Positions 11,314 through 19,315 of a stretch of DNA of 64,000 bases are shown here, in pieces (positions within the stretch are counted from its first letter, which is position 1; each line of letters opens with the position of its first letter). Origin of the DNA: Methylomonas sp. EFPC3 (GTDB lineage Bacteria > Pseudomonadota > Gammaproteobacteria > Methylococcales > Methylomonadaceae); NCBI RefSeq assembly GCF_029643245.1, contig NZ_CP116398.1, positions 4,274,372 through 4,338,371 on the forward strand. The letters run 5' to 3'. The notes under the pieces are model-generated. The model was not told the origin of the DNA. It worked only from the letters and a program-made list of their open reading frames with translations, and ran no database searches. The translations under genes and the position numbers were made by a program.

Positions 11314-13374
11314 ATGATTCACAAAGCCTATTTGGCCGTTGTTTTTGCCGGTTTCAGCGTGTTGGTCCCAACCGGCGCCGACGCAGCGGACGTCGAACGG
11401 CAACCCGTGACCGAGATGGATACGGCGGATCTGTTGAACATTCAGGTCATTTCCACCCGCAAGAAATCGCAGGTGACCTCGGTTTCGAAAAAGGCCGGTT
11501 ATGTCTCGAACGCACCGTCGGCGGTCTATGTAATCAGTAACGAGGACATCAAACGCGCCGGCGTTACCAGTGTGCCGGAAGCTCTGCGCCTGGCGCCCGG
11601 CGTCGACGTGGCACGGGTCAATTCCAGCAAGTGGGCGGTCAGCATCCGCGGCTTTAACGGCATCTTTGCCAACAAACTGCTGGTCATGATCGACGGTCGT
11701 AGCGTGTACAACCCCGGCTTTTCCGGTGTGTATTGGGATGCTCAGGACGTGATGCTGGAAGATGTCGAACGCATCGAAGTGATCCGCGGGCCGGCGGCGA
11801 CGCTGTGGGGCGCGAATGCGGTCAACGGCGTGATCAATATCATTTCCAAGCGGGCCGAGGATACCGGCGGCGGTTTAGTTACCGGTGGCGGCGGTACGCT
11901 GGAGACCGGTTTCGGCGCCTTGCGTTACGGCAAGCAATTGGGCGACAACAGCTTCGGCCGGGTTTACGTCAAGGGCTTCCAGCGCGACGGCCTGGAGCAG
12001 GTTGAGGGCTTTGCGCCCAGTGCCGACCGCTGGGATAAGCAGCAAGGCGGATTTAGAATCGATTCCCACCTGTCCGACCGCGACGAATGGACCTTGCAAG
12101 GCGACCTTTACCGCAGCGGCTTGAGCCAAAACGCGCTATTGCCGGTGCTGAGTTCGCCGTTTCAGCAGGGACTGATCGAGAATTTTTCGACCTCGGGCGC
12201 GAATATTCTGTCGCGTTTGCGGCACACCTTTTCCACTACCGCCGAATACAGCCTGCAGTTTTATTACGACCATTCCGAACGTGGCAACCACACGTTTGCC
12301 AAACAGTCGCTGGATACACTGGATCTGGATTTTCAAAACAGTTTCGCCATCGGCGAACGGCAGAACGCGATCTGGGGTGTCGGTTACCGGGCAAATCTGG
12401 ACGAATTTTCGGACAGTCCGTTGATTCAGCCCACACGTTTGCAGCGGGATACTCACTTGTTTACTGCATTCGTGCAGGACGAGATCATGTTGGTGGACGA
12501 CAAGCTATGGCTTACGCTGGGGTCCAAGTTCGAACACAATTCCTATTCCGGGTTCGAAGGCCAGCCCACGGCGCGATTGATGTGGGCACCGACTTTGGAA
12601 CAACGAATCTGGGCGGCTTTCTCCCGCGCCGTGCGGACACCGTCCCGGGCCGATCACGATATTCGTTTTCTCAACGGTGTGCTTCCCACGGAGGTTCCGG
12701 GATTGGGGGCCTTGCCGACTGAAGTCGTGCTGAACGGCAACCGGAGTTTTCGGGCCGAAGACGTGCTGTCCTACGAATTGGGCTACCGCTTCGCCTGGGC
12801 CAGCCAGGCTTCGCTGGACTTGACTGCGTTTTACAACGACTACGATAACCTGACCGCTTATCAGATGGGGACGCCGTCATTGTTGGCTGCGCCGGTATTG
12901 CACCTGCTACAACCGGTCAGCGTTACCAATCTGGGCAAGGCCGATACCTACGGTTTCGAAGCGGCAGCCGTCTGGCAAATGGCGGACTGGTGGCGCTGGG
13001 ATGCCAATTACAGCCTGCTGAAAACCGAGTTCGGCACTCTCGTCGGCTTGGCGCAACAGGCCAGCCCGCAGCATAACCTGTCGCTGCGCGCGGCAATCAA
13101 CCCGACCGATCGGATTTCGCTGGATTTCTGGTTGCGTTACACCGGGCCGCGTAGTGTGGTCGGCAACGGAGCCGGCAACCAGTTGCGGCAACTTAATGGC
13201 CGCGCCAGCTTCGATACCCGCCTGGCTTGGAAAGTCCTGCCCGGCCTGGAATTGTCCTTGGTTGGCCAAAACCTGTTGGACGACGGGCGGCTGGAATACA
13301 TCGACGAGTCCGGCATCATCCAACCGGGCGGGGTTTCCCGCGGTGTTTACGGTAAGCTGGCGCTCGAATTTTAG
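11314..13374 (+). CDS. TonB-dependent outer-membrane receptor
   Basis: A 686-residue receptor with signal peptide (MIHKAYLAVVFAGFSVLVPT..ADA) and a plug domain from about residue 60 to 190: PSAVYVISNEDIKRAG, SIRGFNGIFANKLLVMIDGR, VERIEVIRGPAATLWGANAV, NGVINIISK. The rest is a 22-strand-type beta-barrel ending in a terminal phenylalanine (KLALEF). These proteins import siderophores, cobalamin, sugars or other ligands with energy from TonB-ExbBD; the ligand cannot be read from sequence. No clear ribosome site is visible before the ATG. It stands alone, convergent with a LysR gene. Confidence 0.9.
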   Translation: MIHKAYLAVVFAGFSVLVPTGADAADVERQPVTEMDTADLLNIQVISTRKKSQVTSVSKKAGYVSNAPSAVYVISNEDIKRAGVTSVPEALRLAPGVDVARVNSSKWAVSIRGFNGIFANKLLVMIDGRSVYNPGFSGVYWDAQDVMLEDVERIEVIRGPAATLWGANAVNGVINIISKRAEDTGGGLVTGGGGTLETGFGALRYGKQLGDNSFGRVYVKGFQRDGLEQVEGFAPSADRWDKQQGGFRIDSHLSDRDEWTLQGDLYRSGLSQNALLPVLSSPFQQGLIENFSTSGANILSRLRHTFSTTAEYSLQFYYDHSERGNHTFAKQSLDTLDLDFQNSFAIGERQNAIWGVGYRANLDEFSDSPLIQPTRLQRDTHLFTAFVQDEIMLVDDKLWLTLGSKFEHNSYSGFEGQPTARLMWAPTLEQRIWAAFSRAVRTPSRADHDIRFLNGVLPTEVPGLGALPTEVVLNGNRSFRAEDVLSYELGYRFAWASQASLDLTAFYNDYDNLTAYQMGTPSLLAAPVLHLLQPVSVTNLGKADTYGFEAAAVWQMADWWRWDANYSLLKTEFGTLVGLAQQASPQHNLSLRAAINPTDRISLDFWLRYTGPRSVVGNGAGNQLRQLNGRASFDTRLAWKVLPGLELSLVGQNLLDDGRLEYIDESGIIQPGGVSRGVYGKLALEF

Positions 13375-13418
13375 CCGGTTGCGTCGCACTCAAGGCAGGA
13401 GGCGCCGTCGGTGCGGTT

Positions 13419-14318
13419 CTATGCCGGCGCTTGCTGGCTTGCGATCAAAAAATCGATAAACGCACGGGTTTTGCCGGGCATCAGCTTTCGGCCGGGAAAC
13501 ACCAGCCAGGCCGTGGTTTGCGGTAAGCACCACCCCGGCAGCACACGTTGTAATTCCCCACTTTTTAAATAGGCTGCCGCATAGGAAACCGGAGCGGCAA
13601 CGATGCCGCGGCCGCGGCAGGCCAGCTTGACCAGCAACTCCGGCGAATTCGCCAAAATCCGGGCCGGCGGCAAGCCCTGCCAACTTAGATTGCCGCAGTC
13701 GAGCTGCCACAGCGGTTGCTCGCGGTAGCGGCCGGGCAAAGTCAAGGCATGATAGCGGCTCAAGTCTTCCGGCTGTTGCGGTTGCCCGTGCCGTTCCAAA
13801 TACTCCGGCGACGCATACAAGCCCCAATCTTGTTGGCTCAATCGTTTGGCGGTCAAGCTGGCGTCGTCCGGCAGTTCACCCATCCGAATCGCCAGATCGA
13901 AATTTTCGCCGACCAGATCGACACGGCGGGCGGATAAATCGATTTCCAAGGCAATTGCCGGGTAGCGCTGGTTGAAGTCGGCCAACACCGGCACCAGGAA
14001 TAAAGTGGCAAAGTCGTTCGGTAGCGAAATGCGTAAGCGGCCGCTCGGTTCGGTTTGCCGGTGTTCCGCCCAGGCTAGCGCGGCGTCGATTTCCTCGCCG
14101 ATCTGGCGGCCGTGCTGCAGCAGGCGCAAACCGAACTCGGTCAGATGTAACTGGCGGGTGGTACGCTGCAATAGCCGCTCACCCAATTGTTTTTCCAGAT
14201 GGCTGATACGCCGCGACAGGGTCGATTTCGGCAAGCCCAGCAATTCGCCGGCCTTGGAAAAACTGCCGGCATCGGCAATTTTGGCGAACAGCCACAGATC
14301 GTTGGCTTCGATGCTCAT
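13419..14318 (-). CDS. LysR-family transcriptional regulator
   Basis: A 299-residue LysR regulator: N-terminal winged helix-turn-helix (LWLFAKIADAGSFSKAGELLGLPKSTLSRRISHLE) and a CrgA-like effector domain. It is divergent from azoR and the pirin gene, 102 bases apart, so those are its likely targets. I place the start at the ATG at 14318, with AGGAGG 8 bases upstream; an 11-codon longer frame has no such site. A perfect 8-base palindrome (14321-14342) covers the ribosome site. By family precedent it may respond to quinones or electrophiles; that is inference. Confidence 0.88.
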   Translation of the reverse strand: MSIEANDLWLFAKIADAGSFSKAGELLGLPKSTLSRRISHLEKQLGERLLQRTTRQLHLTEFGLRLLQHGRQIGEEIDAALAWAEHRQTEPSGRLRISLPNDFATLFLVPVLADFNQRYPAIALEIDLSARRVDLVGENFDLAIRMGELPDDASLTAKRLSQQDWGLYASPEYLERHGQPQQPEDLSRYHALTLPGRYREQPLWQLDCGNLSWQGLPPARILANSPELLVKLACRGRGIVAAPVSYAAAYLKSGELQRVLPGWCLPQTTAWLVFPGRKLMPGKTRAFIDFLIASQQAPA

Positions 14319-14320
14319 CA

Positions 14321-14342
14321 ATTGTTCCTCCTGTGGAACAAT
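14321..14342. promoter_or_regulatory. Perfect inverted repeat over the LysR gene's ribosome site
   Basis: ATTGTTCC-tcctgt-GGAACAAT has perfect 8-base arms and includes the AGGAGG of the LysR gene on the minus strand. It could be the operator for the regulator in the divergent promoter region or an mRNA hairpin limiting its translation. Confidence 0.5.
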
Positions 14343-14420
14343 GTTATCCATTTTTCGGTCTTCTGCCCATTATCGCCGCAGCGTATAGTCATCCCGACTT
14401 CAACATTTTGGGAGACCGAC

Positions 14421-15020
14421 ATGAACATCCTGCAAATCAATTCCAGCATTCAAGCCGAAAATGCCTATTCCAGCCGGTTGGCCGACAGTTTGTCCGCCGA
14501 ACTGCGCCGGCAATTTCCGCAGGCGCAATTGGTGGTACGCGATTTGGCAAAAACGCCGCATCCCTGGCTGGACCAGGCCGCGTTGATTGCATTCAACACC
14601 CCGGCCGAGCAGCGTACCTCCGAGCAGGCGCAGCGGGTGGCCTTGGACGATACCTTGATCGAAGAGATTCAAAGAGCCGATCGGATCGTGATTGCCGCAC
14701 CGATGTACAACTTCGGCATACCGGTGCAATTGAAAGCCTGGATCGATGCGATAGCCAAGGCCAGAGTCACGTTTCGCTACACCGAACAAGGCGTGGAGGG
14801 TTTGTTAAAGGGTAAAAAGGTGTACGTGATCCAAACCGCCGGCGGTATCCATCGCGGTACCGCAGCCGACAGCCAAAGCGCATACTTGCGCACGGTATTG
14901 GGATTTTTGGGCATGACCGACGTCGAGTTCGTTTACGCCGAAGGCCTGGCGCTGGGCCAGGATGCGGAACAAACTGCGCTTAGGTCCGCTGAAGATCGAA
15001 TCGTGGCTTTGGCCGCTTAA
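14421..15020 (+). CDS. azoR: FMN-dependent NADH-azoreductase / quinone reductase
   Basis: A 199-residue flavodoxin-fold reductase of the AzoR family (usual length about 200). Seen features: MNILQINSSIQAENAYSSRL phosphate-binding start, PMYNFGIPVQLKAWIDAI flavin loop, and the YVIQTAGGIH segment. AzoR enzymes reduce azo compounds and quinones by two electrons using NADH. GGGAGA precedes the ATG at 14421. A pirin gene starts 24 bases after its stop, and a LysR gene is divergent, a common arrangement for electrophile or quinone response. Confidence 0.92.
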   Translation: MNILQINSSIQAENAYSSRLADSLSAELRRQFPQAQLVVRDLAKTPHPWLDQAALIAFNTPAEQRTSEQAQRVALDDTLIEEIQRADRIVIAAPMYNFGIPVQLKAWIDAIAKARVTFRYTEQGVEGLLKGKKVYVIQTAGGIHRGTAADSQSAYLRTVLGFLGMTDVEFVYAEGLALGQDAEQTALRSAEDRIVALAA

Positions 15021-15044
15021 ATTTCCAGCGAGAGGGGATTAGTC

Positions 15045-15914
15045 ATGACTACACAAATCGAACAAAGCCAGACCGTGTTGCAGTCGCGGCATATCGAACG
15101 GCTGGTGGAGGGCAGGGCGACCTCCGACGGCGCCGGCGTCAAATTGACCCGGTTGTTGGCTCAGGATCTGCAGCGACGCTTGGACCCGTTTTTGATGCTG
15201 GACGCGTTTGCCAGCGAGTCGGCCGACGATTACATTGCCGGTTTCCCGGACCATCCGCACCGCGGCTTCGAGACCTTGACCTACCTGGGGGCCGGGCGGA
15301 TGCGCCATAGAGATAACGCCGGCCACGAAGGCTTGCTGGAAACCGGCGGCATGCAATGGATGACGGCCGGCCGCGGCATCGTCCACTCGGAAATGCCGGA
15401 ACAGAAAGATGGATTGTTGGCCGGGTTTCAATTGTGGATCAATCTGCCGGCCGCCGCCAAGATGATTCCGGCCGGCTACCGGGACGTGCAAAGCCCGGAG
15501 ATTCCCCAATTCACCGTGGCTGGCGTGCAGGTGCGGGTGCTGGCCGGCGCCAGCCACGGCGTCATCGGCGCAATTCAACGGCCGACTACCGAACCTTTGG
15601 TGCTGGATCTGGCCCTGCCGGCCGGAACCCGATTCGAGCAGCCGTTGCCGGCCGGACATAACGCGTTTTTCTACGTTTATGCCGGCGAAATCGAGGTGGC
15701 CGGACGGAATGCCGGTTTACGGCGGATGGCGGTGTTAAGCAACTCCGGTGAGGCCGACGGCGTGGTAATCCGCGCGCTGCAGGACAGCCGGGTCTTGCTG
15801 GTCGCCGGTGCGCCGCTGGGCGAACCCATCGTTCAGCACGGGCCGTTTGTCATGAATAGCCGGGAGCAGATCGAACAGGCTATATTCGACTATCAAAACG
15901 GCCGGTTTGCCTAG
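15045..15914 (+). CDS. Pirin family protein
   Basis: A 289-residue bicupin of the pirin family. The N-terminal cupin shows the metal-binding set: FPDHPHRGFETLTYLGAGRM..HRDNAGHEG and MTAGRGIVHSEMPE. Some bacterial pirins oxidise quercetin, others regulate enzymes; the role here is unknown. It lies 24 bases behind azoR in the same direction and is probably in the same operon under the divergent LysR regulator. AGAGGGG lies before the ATG. Confidence 0.9.
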   Translation: MTTQIEQSQTVLQSRHIERLVEGRATSDGAGVKLTRLLAQDLQRRLDPFLMLDAFASESADDYIAGFPDHPHRGFETLTYLGAGRMRHRDNAGHEGLLETGGMQWMTAGRGIVHSEMPEQKDGLLAGFQLWINLPAAAKMIPAGYRDVQSPEIPQFTVAGVQVRVLAGASHGVIGAIQRPTTEPLVLDLALPAGTRFEQPLPAGHNAFFYVYAGEIEVAGRNAGLRRMAVLSNSGEADGVVIRALQDSRVLLVAGAPLGEPIVQHGPFVMNSREQIEQAIFDYQNGRFA

Positions 15915-16299
15915 CGCGATACCGATCGGGGGATGGAATCAAGTCTGCCTGCATTTCCGTGGGCAGGCGGTTGGTCAAGGCCCGTCCGGGGTGAGAACCG
16001 AGAAACGGGCGGCGCCACGCATTTCCGGTCGTGCCGGTTGCGCGGAATCGGTCCAACGCCGGTGGCCGGAAACCGTTCCGGGTTTCGGCTTGCCCTGCTT
16101 TTTGCCAGACGGAGGTTATTAATAGTTCGTGGTACCGCATCAATCGGTGTACAGTACCCGCCATCACTGGCCTTGTGACTTAATCGTCGTGCGGTATCGA
16201 GGAACGATGCCGAGAGGGGGAGTATGGCAAAACGCAGAAACGATTTATCCATTTGGCATTCGTGTTCGATTGGCTAAGCTTATGCAGCTCTAATGCTTT
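15915..16299. other. Long leader before the second TonB receptor
   Basis: No gene is supported here. The sequence is GC-rich and contains several possible stems, for example CTGCCTGC...GGGCAGG near 15946-15968. I checked by eye for cobalamin, TPP and molybdenum-cofactor riboswitch cores and could not fit one. The 385-base length before a receptor operon leaves room for regulatory sites. Confidence 0.4.
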
Positions 16300-18312
16300 G
16301 TGCCTAACTTGAATCGAATCCCCATCGCCATGCCTTGTTTGACCGGAAATTGCCGAGTTGCGTTACTCGTTTGCCTGTCGCTGAGCGCCCCTGCGCTCAG
16401 CGCCGAGGCCGCCGCCGCAGCGGAAACCGAAGACGAACAGGCGGTATTGTTCGGCGAGTTACCCTCGGTATTCAGTGCCTCGCGCCACGAGCAGCCGATC
16501 ACCAAAGCTCCCGCCGCAGTCGATGTCATCACTTCCGAACAGATCAAACATTACGGCTGGCGTACCGTTGCCGCCATGTTGGGCAGTCTGCCCGGCTTTT
16601 TAAGCGCCTACGATCGCGCTTACCAACGCGTCGGCGTGCGCGGCTTTGCGCCGCCGGGCGATTACAACACCCGCATTCTGGTGTTGATCGACGGCCACAG
16701 GGTCAACGAGAGCTTGCAGGACTATGCCGGCTTGGGCCGGGATTTTTTGGTAGACGTCGAAAACATCGAGCGGGTTGAAGTGGTGCGCGGACCGGCGTCG
16801 TCTCTGTACGGCAGCAGCGCGGTATTTGCGGTGGTCAACGTCATCACCCAGCGCGGCCGCGATCTGCAAGGCGTGCGGCTGGGCGGCGAAGTCGCCAGCT
16901 ACGACAGTGAACAAGGCCAGGTCAGCTATGGGCAGAAGTTCGCCAACGGTATGGAAGGCCTGCTGTCGGCCAGTTATTACCATAGCGACGGTCACCATTC
17001 TTTGGACTACGGTAATTTGGGTTCTGCCAATGGGTTGGACCAAGAGCAAGTCGAACGCTTGTTCGGCAAGTTGGCTTGGGGCGACTTTACGTTGAGCGGC
17101 GGTTACATGCAGCGTAAAAAATACCTGCCGGCCGGCAGCGCCGGCGCCGATTTCGGCGTGCCGGATAGCCACTACGACGACCGCCGGGCCTATGCCGATT
17201 TGAATTACCGGCATACCTTCAGCGGCGATTGGGAGGTTACCGGCCGCTTGTTTTGGGACGGCTACGAATTCGAGGACGACTTGAACAGTCGCCCGGCCCC
17301 GCAACCACTGCTCACCAACCAGGATTCCTGGCAGGGCAACTGGTTGGGCGGTGAAGTTTTGTTGAGTCACACCTTTTTCGACAAGCACCGCGTGACCTTG
17401 GGGAGCGAATACCGCCGCAATTACGTTCAGCGCATGGCCAATTACGACGTGCAGAGCGGTTTTCAATGGGCGGACAACCGTTTGAACAGCAGCATTGCCG
17501 GCGTATACCTGCAAGACGAGTGGGAGATCCTAGACAATTTGAGTTTGCACGCCGGTGCCCGTTACGACCATTACGACAACTTCGGCGGTACCGCCAACCC
17601 GCGTTTGGGCCTGATTTACCAGCCTTTCGCCGATACCACGCTCAAGCTGCTTTACGGCACTGCATTCCGTGCGCCGAACGCCTTCGAAACCTACTACACC
17701 TGTTGTTCCGGCAGTTGGATCGGCAATCCGGATTTGAAGCCGGAGCGGATAGAATCCTACGAAATTGTCCTGGAACAACGCATCAACGAGTATTTCAACC
17801 TTCGCTTCAGTCCTTACTACAACAAGCTGAGCAATCTGATCAATCAGGTCGATGCCGGCGGCGTCAGGCAATTCCGTAACCAGGGCAATGCCGAGGCGCA
17901 CGGCCTGGAAACCCAGTTGCAGGGCCGTTACCGCAGCTTCGAAGGCCGCCTGAGTTATACCTACCAACAGACCCGGATCGCCGGGCTGGAACAGGCGCCC
18001 AATTCGCCGACGCACATGGTCAAGCTCAATGTCAGCGCACCGTTGTGGCAGGATAAATTGTTTGCCAGCTGGGAGCTGCAATACGTCAGCCAGCGGGCCA
18101 ATCCGGGCTATGTCCAGACCGGCGATTACACCGTTAGCAACTTGGTGCTGTTTTCGCGCAAGTGGCTGCCGGGGGTTGAATTGACCGGCGGCGTTTACAA
18201 CCTGTTCGACGAAAATTACACCGATCCGCGGATTCCGCCCAATGCCAATCTACCCGATCAGATTCCTCAGGATGGTCGCAATCTGCGTCTGAGGTTGGCC
18301 CTTGAATTTTAA
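16300..18312 (+). CDS. TonB-dependent outer-membrane receptor of a three-gene unit
   Basis: A 670-residue receptor. It has a signal peptide (VALLVCLSLSAPALSA), a plug (APAAVDVITSEQIKHYGW, GVRGFAPPGDYNTRILVLIDG, IERVEVVRGPASSLYGSSAV) and a beta-barrel ending LRLALEF. Start is uncertain: GTG at 16300 or ATG at 16330, neither with a clear ribosome site; both leave the signal peptide intact. The next gene overlaps its end by 11 bases and the third overlaps that by 4, so receptor, periplasmic binding protein and c-di-GMP enzyme are translated as one unit. The ligand is not known. Confidence 0.9.
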   Translation: MPNLNRIPIAMPCLTGNCRVALLVCLSLSAPALSAEAAAAAETEDEQAVLFGELPSVFSASRHEQPITKAPAAVDVITSEQIKHYGWRTVAAMLGSLPGFLSAYDRAYQRVGVRGFAPPGDYNTRILVLIDGHRVNESLQDYAGLGRDFLVDVENIERVEVVRGPASSLYGSSAVFAVVNVITQRGRDLQGVRLGGEVASYDSEQGQVSYGQKFANGMEGLLSASYYHSDGHHSLDYGNLGSANGLDQEQVERLFGKLAWGDFTLSGGYMQRKKYLPAGSAGADFGVPDSHYDDRRAYADLNYRHTFSGDWEVTGRLFWDGYEFEDDLNSRPAPQPLLTNQDSWQGNWLGGEVLLSHTFFDKHRVTLGSEYRRNYVQRMANYDVQSGFQWADNRLNSSIAGVYLQDEWEILDNLSLHAGARYDHYDNFGGTANPRLGLIYQPFADTTLKLLYGTAFRAPNAFETYYTCCSGSWIGNPDLKPERIESYEIVLEQRINEYFNLRFSPYYNKLSNLINQVDAGGVRQFRNQGNAEAHGLETQLQGRYRSFEGRLSYTYQQTRIAGLEQAPNSPTHMVKLNVSAPLWQDKLFASWELQYVSQRANPGYVQTGDYTVSNLVLFSRKWLPGVELTGGVYNLFDENYTDPRIPPNANLPDQIPQDGRNLRLRLALEF

Positions 18313-19315
18313 ATCCGCCGTAGCGTTACGACCCCGGCTCGCTATAGGCGGATGGCAGTGGCTGCTGTTGCTGTGGTTGCGGGCCAAGCCACAATTGAGC
18401 AGGAGTTGCGCCCGGATCTGTTTGGGCGTCGCTGCCTTATGCCCCTTCGGTAAAACACTCGCGACCGACATCCTGATATTGCAAAGCCACGATTCCGCAC
18501 CGTATCGACAGGCAGTGCAGGGCTTCAGCGATGCGTTGGCGCAACACGGGGTGCACGCCCACATCGAAACCCGAACCGTCGGCGACGAACCGGCTCCGGT
18601 GGTAGCCGAACGTCTGCGTGCGGAAACGCCGCACTTGCTGTTGGCTCTGGGTACCCCGGCCACGCGCGCTACCTTGGCCTCCGGCCAATCGGTGCCGATT
18701 GTGGCCGGCTTGTTACTGGATAGCGAAGAGCTTCTCGGCCAACCGCGTTTGACCGGCGTCGGCCTGGAGTTTTCACCGGCGTTGCACTGGCGATGGTTGC
18801 GCCGGCTGTTGCCCGACGTTCGCCACATCGCGGTGATTTTCGATCCGCGGCGGGGGGAGCCGACATTTCATGATCTGCAGCAATTGGCTAAGGCCGACGG
18901 CGTGGAGTTGGTGCCGGCCCCGGCGGCAGCGCCGGAAGAACTGCCCCAGTTACTGAAACAATTGCCGGCCCAGCTCGACGCGTTGTGGGCGGTCGACGGT
19001 GTGGCGGCTTTCAACGCGGTGGCGGTACGCGAATTGCTGTTGTACTCGTTCCGCAACCGCACGCCGTTGATCGGTTTGTCGGAACAATGGGTCAGGGCCG
19101 GGGCGATATACGCCTTGGATTGGGATTACGCCGATCTCGGCGCTCAGGCGGCCGATCTGGCCTGGCGCATCCTCGCCAATGGCGCCGCGCCGTCCAGTCT
19201 GCCGCCGCAGTCGCCGCGCAAAGTCAGGGTCATATACAACGGTCGTACCCTGGAGCACATGAAATTGAGCTTTCCGGAACGGTGGCTGGGAGAAATCAGC
19301 GAGGTGTCGCCATGA
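18302..19315 (+). CDS. Periplasmic ABC-type substrate-binding protein (PF04392-like) without transporter genes
   Basis: A 337-residue protein with a hydrophobic N-terminus (about residues 17-50, rather long for a signal peptide) and a two-lobed binding-protein body: ILILQSHDSAPYRQAVQGF, TPHLLLALGTPATRAT, IAVIFDPRRGEPT, PLIGLSEQWVRAGAIYALDWDYADLGAQAADLAWRIL. These match the ABC_sub_bind family. No permease or ATPase gene is nearby; instead it sits between a TonB receptor (11-base overlap) and a GGDEF/EAL protein (4-base ATGA overlap). It may present a ligand to the sensor domain of the latter instead of serving transport. Confidence 0.8.
   Translation: MNFKSAVALRPRLAIGGWQWLLLLWLRAKPQLSRSCARICLGVAALCPFGKTLATDILILQSHDSAPYRQAVQGFSDALAQHGVHAHIETRTVGDEPAPVVAERLRAETPHLLLALGTPATRATLASGQSVPIVAGLLLDSEELLGQPRLTGVGLEFSPALHWRWLRRLLPDVRHIAVIFDPRRGEPTFHDLQQLAKADGVELVPAPAAAPEELPQLLKQLPAQLDALWAVDGVAAFNAVAVRELLLYSFRNRTPLIGLSEQWVRAGAIYALDWDYADLGAQAADLAWRILANGAAPSSLPPQSPRKVRVIYNGRTLEHMKLSFPERWLGEISEVSP

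Noticed and set aside
15915-16299. Cobalamin or TPP riboswitch before the TonB receptor
   Set aside because: Several stems are possible but no conserved riboswitch core could be fitted by eye.
18985-19311. N-terminal extension of the GGDEF/EAL protein
   Set aside because: Arg/Gly-rich out-of-frame reading of the binding-protein gene; the ATG at 19312 gives a normal membrane-anchor start.
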